This document shows, in pieces, positions 5,976-7,769 of a DNA stretch of 7,769 nt. The translations under genes and the position numbers were made by a program. The notes under the pieces are model-generated. The model saw only the letters and a list, made by a program, of their open reading frames with translations, made no database searches and was not told the DNA's origin. How positions within the stretch are numbered: the first letter of the stretch is position 1; each line of letters opens with the position of its first letter. The DNA is from Eisenbergiella intestinigallinarum (lineage in GTDB: Bacteria > Bacillota > Clostridia > Lachnospirales > Lachnospiraceae): NCBI GenBank assembly GCA_019120115.1, contig DWVS01000062.1, positions 1 to 7,769 on the forward strand, given 5' to 3'.

Positions 5976-6350
5976 ATGAAGCAGACTGCAGCGGAAACTG
6001 CCATGAAGGACAGGAACCATGGGAACAGGGAACCGGCGGGAACAGGCCGGAGCCGCGGTCACAGACTGCCGGAGGCCGTTGAAGTGAACCGGAATCTTCC
6101 GATTCAGGTGGCGGCCCTGTGCGATACTACGGGCAAGCTCCATCCGCTCTGGTTTCGGTATGCGGATGAGGACAATCGGATCCGGAAGGTGGAAATCGGC
6201 AGCGTGCTTTCCGGAAAAACCATTCACTATGTGGGGCTTCAGATTGAGCAGTTCATCTGTGCCTCTTCGATCGGAGGCCGCAGACGGACCTATGAGATCC
6301 GTTACAGCGTGGAGAATCACAGGTGGTATTTTTTTCGGATGATAGACTAA
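5976..6350 (+). CDS. Small unrecognised protein under a double-operator promoter
   Basis: The protein has 124 residues. The ATG lies five bases after AGAGGTG (5964-5970). Residues 1-36 are polar, charged and probably disordered. From about residue 40 the protein is a compact, beta-rich domain: LPIQVAALCD, a TTGKLHPLWFRYAD turn and strand, RKVEIGSVL, IHYVGLQIEQFICAS, RRRTYEIRYSV, then an aromatic end HRWYFFRMI. There is no signal peptide or membrane segment, so it should be cytoplasmic. I cannot assign a family with confidence. I have an unverified recollection of similarly patterned small proteins near Y-family DNA polymerases in Clostridia, which would agree with the LexA-like box upstream. 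Transcription may also come by read-through from the kinase gene. A perfect terminator follows 13 bases after the stop. Confidence 0.8.
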   Translation: MKQTAAETAMKDRNHGNREPAGTGRSRGHRLPEAVEVNRNLPIQVAALCDTTGKLHPLWFRYADEDNRIRKVEIGSVLSGKTIHYVGLQIEQFICASSIGGRRRTYEIRYSVENHRWYFFRMID

Positions 6351-6363
6351 AGATACAGGGGAA

Positions 6364-6399
6364 GATTGAAAAATAAGCCCGATGGCTTATTTTTCAATC
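6364..6399 (+). terminator. Rho-independent terminator, 16-bp perfect stem
   Basis: The arms 6364-6379 and 6384-6399 are perfectly complementary around the four-base loop CGAT. The GC core AAGCC/GGCTT is flanked by an A-run on the left and ATTTTT on the right, so it can work in either direction. It ends the transcript of the small gene. Confidence 0.9.
6366..6393 (+). promoter_or_regulatory. Possible promoter embedded in the terminator palindrome
   Basis: TTGAAA (6366-6371) and TATTTT (6388-6393) are 16 bases apart and lie inside the terminator stem. The transcript would start near 6400, 37 bases before the glycosidase start. No other promoter fits in that short gap. Because the element is palindromic, the same pattern reads on the minus strand. 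The -10 is weak. Confidence 0.25.
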
Positions 6400-6436
6400 A
6401 GCAGTTTTGTGCTTCGGCATGGAGGGGAAAATGAAA

Positions 6437-7426
6437 ATGAATGGAAAAATTCATGTCAGGGATCTGCATACGAGGGATGTGTGCATTCTTCCCAGCAGGG
6501 AAGAACGGAAATATTTTCTGTACGACTGTTTTGCCAGGCCGGGACAGAAAGGGCGCGCGGTGAATGTCCGGGAGAGCGATGATCTGATCTGGTGGTCGGA
6601 AAGCTATCCCGTGTTTGAACCGGATGAGGATTTCTGGGGGCCGCTTGATTTCTGGGCGCCGGAATGCCACTACTGACGGGGAAAATATTACCTGATCAGT
6701 TCCTTTCGCGCGCCGGGCGGATACCGGGGCTGTCAGTTTCTGGAGGCGGATACCCCGAGAGGCCCCTTTGTACCGAAGAAGAACGGCCCGGCCACCCCTG
6801 CGGACTGGCAGTGCCTGGATGGAACTCTGTATGAGGACAGGAAGGGGAATCCCTGGATGGTGTTCTGCCATGAATGGCTCCAGGTACAGGACGGCCAGAT
6901 CTGCGCCATCCGTATGAAGGAGGATCTGTCAGACTCCGTCGGAGAGCCTGTCATTCTGTTCCGCGCTTCGGAAGCGCCCTGGAAGTTCACCGATCCGTCG
7001 GGCCTGTGGAAGCTGACCGAGCCTCAGCCCCGGATGGGCTGGGCCAGGGTGACGGACGGCCCTTATCTGTACCGGGCGAAGAACGGAGAGCTTCTCATGG
7101 TCTGGAGCAGCTTTTCCAATACAGCCTATACCTGCGGCTATGCCCGTTCCCTGTCCGGAGAGATCACCGGGCCCTGGAAACAGGAGCCGGAACCTCTGTT
7201 CAGTCAGGACGGCGGCCACTCCATGCTTTTTACGGACTTTGAGGGCAGGCTCCTGATGTGCCTGCATTCTCCCAACAGGAGCGGCCAGGAGCGGATGCTC
7301 CTGTTTGAGATGGAGGATGAGAACGGACATCTGCGCATCCGCAACGAGCTGACCGGAAACTGGATGTTTAACAAGTATACCCCAGACGGCGGGGATAAGT
7401 GGGCGTTGGAAGCAAAGACGCCTTAG
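6437..7426 (+). pseudogene. GH43-type glycoside hydrolase interrupted by an in-frame TGA
   Basis: One frame runs 6437-7426 (330 codons with the stop), but codon 80 (6674-6676) is TGA. Both sides belong to one protein: upstream it ends in FWAPECHY, and after the TGA it continues RGKYYLISSF, the normal run-on of the family's W-A-P-E block. No frameshift is present. The ATG at 6437 is chosen because GGAGGGG (6421-6427) lies nine bases upstream. Family 43 marks: catalytic base D14 in TRDVCILP, the pKa-modulating Asp probably D128 in LDGTLYED, the block MVFCHEWLQ around 142-149, and VTDGPYLYR near 207, where many members have EGP. Intact relatives are five-bladed beta-propellers that cleave arabinose- or xylose-containing glycans. 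The lost codon was probably TGG (Trp). Translation would stop after 79 residues. The rest of the frame is undamaged, so the change is recent, strain-specific, or a sequence error. Confidence 0.83.
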
Positions 7427-7468
7427 GCCGCGCCTCCTTCCGCCCGGAAAAGAAGGGATGCCGTTTAA

Positions 7469-7499
7469 AGAGCGGCCCGGCTGAAGAACGGGCCGCTTT
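7469..7499. terminator. Terminator-like hairpin between convergent genes
   Basis: AGCGGCCCG (7471-7479) pairs perfectly with CGGGCCGCT (7489-7497) around a nine-base loop, with two more outer pairs. Only TTT follows on the plus strand, and a short CTTTAAA on the minus strand. Its position 43 bases after the GH43 frame and 43 bases past the minus-strand stop suggests a shared terminator. Confidence 0.6.
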
Positions 7500-7541
7500 G
7501 CCCGGACAGTGTCATCCCCCCATGCTTTGAACCCAACAGAA

Positions 7542-7769
7542 TCAGAGCGCCTCGGTCAGGATTTTCACATCCCAGGGCATCAGAACATCCTCCGCCGCAC
7601 TCGGCATACAAGTGATCAGGTCTGTCTTTCCGGCCAGACTTTTCGGCACCGGCTGTTCTTTGCCGCTGAAGTTGATCAGATAATAGAAGCGGGTGTCTCC
7701 GCTTTCCCTGCAGGAGATTTCCAGTTCAGAGGCCTCCGGAATCAGGCTGTGGACCTGACTTTCCGCAGC
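7542..7769 (-). CDS. GH42 beta-galactosidase, C-terminal end (5' part outside window)
   Basis: The minus strand is open from base 7769 down to a TGA stop at 7544-7542, giving 75 residues with no start codon near the window edge. The pattern ELEISCRESGDTRFYYLINF, then a KEQPV strand and a closing LMPWDVKILTE strand, fits the small C-terminal beta domain of GH42 beta-galactosidases, where a R-x-x-x-x-x-x-Y-x-F-L-x-N strand and a final V-x-V-L strand are typical. The catalytic barrel would lie outside the window. It would release galactose from galactosides or galactan fragments in the cytoplasm. It is convergent with the broken GH43 gene, pointing to a carbohydrate-use region beyond 7769. The exact family is inferred from a short tail only. 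Confidence 0.7.
   Translation of the reverse strand, partial: AAESQVHSLIPEASELEISCRESGDTRFYYLINFSGKEQPVPKSLAGKTDLITCMPSAAEDVLMPWDVKILTEAL

Noticed and set aside
6674..6676. TGA read as selenocysteine or tryptophan
   Set aside because: GH43 enzymes have no selenocysteine, no selenocysteine-insertion hairpin was evident, and TGA serves as a normal stop for other genes in the window.
1..7769. Mobile element, CRISPR array, tRNA or rRNA
   Set aside because: No transposase or integrase, no regularly spaced repeats, no terminal inverted repeats and no recognisable RNA gene were seen. The short tandem repeats at 3737-3790 are too few and lack spacers.

Overview
The window looks like chromosomal DNA from a gut-type Clostridia member, probably Lachnospiraceae. 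This is inferred from strong AGGAGG-type ribosome sites, the moderately GC-rich codon use, the gene families present (NEW3-domain protein with an ABC-2 transporter, OmpR/HisKA two-component pair, GH43 and GH42 glycosidases) and Gram-positive style promoters. The species cannot be named from this sequence. I see no tRNA, rRNA, CRISPR array, transposase or phage gene.

Layout. Bases 1-237 are the 3' end of a GNAT acetyltransferase. Bases 455-3677 form a tight three-gene plus-strand operon: a secreted, membrane-anchored protein with three NEW3-like beta-sandwich domains, an ABC ATPase, and an ABC-2 permease whose start overlaps the ATPase gene. A 244-base spacer holding a hairpin, two tandem repeats and a near-consensus promoter leads to a response regulator (3922-4590) and a sensor histidine kinase (4607-5908). 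Four bases after the kinase stop begins a strong promoter carrying two related operator-like sites, one matching the GAAC-N4-GTTC core of Gram-positive LexA boxes. It drives a small unrecognised protein (5976-6350) that ends at a 16-bp perfect terminator hairpin. Then comes a GH43-type glycosidase gene (6437-7426) broken by one in-frame TGA. A second hairpin separates it from the convergent 3' end of a GH42 beta-galactosidase on the minus strand (7542-7769). That last gene is easy to miss because no start codon lies inside the window.

How the parts may work together. The two-component pair plausibly controls the neighbouring NEW3/ABC operon. That operon's promoter has a weak -35 overlapped by near-10-bp-spaced direct repeats, the usual arrangement for an OmpR-class activator. 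The exported substrate is unknown. The small gene at 5976 appears to be under separate repressor control, by LexA or a TetR-type repressor. The GH43 and GH42 genes mark the start of an unrelated carbohydrate-use region.

The most notable items are the double-operator promoter with its unknown gene, the single-codon nonsense interruption of an otherwise intact glycosidase, and the NEW3/ABC/two-component module of unknown substrate. None is proven to be a new system.
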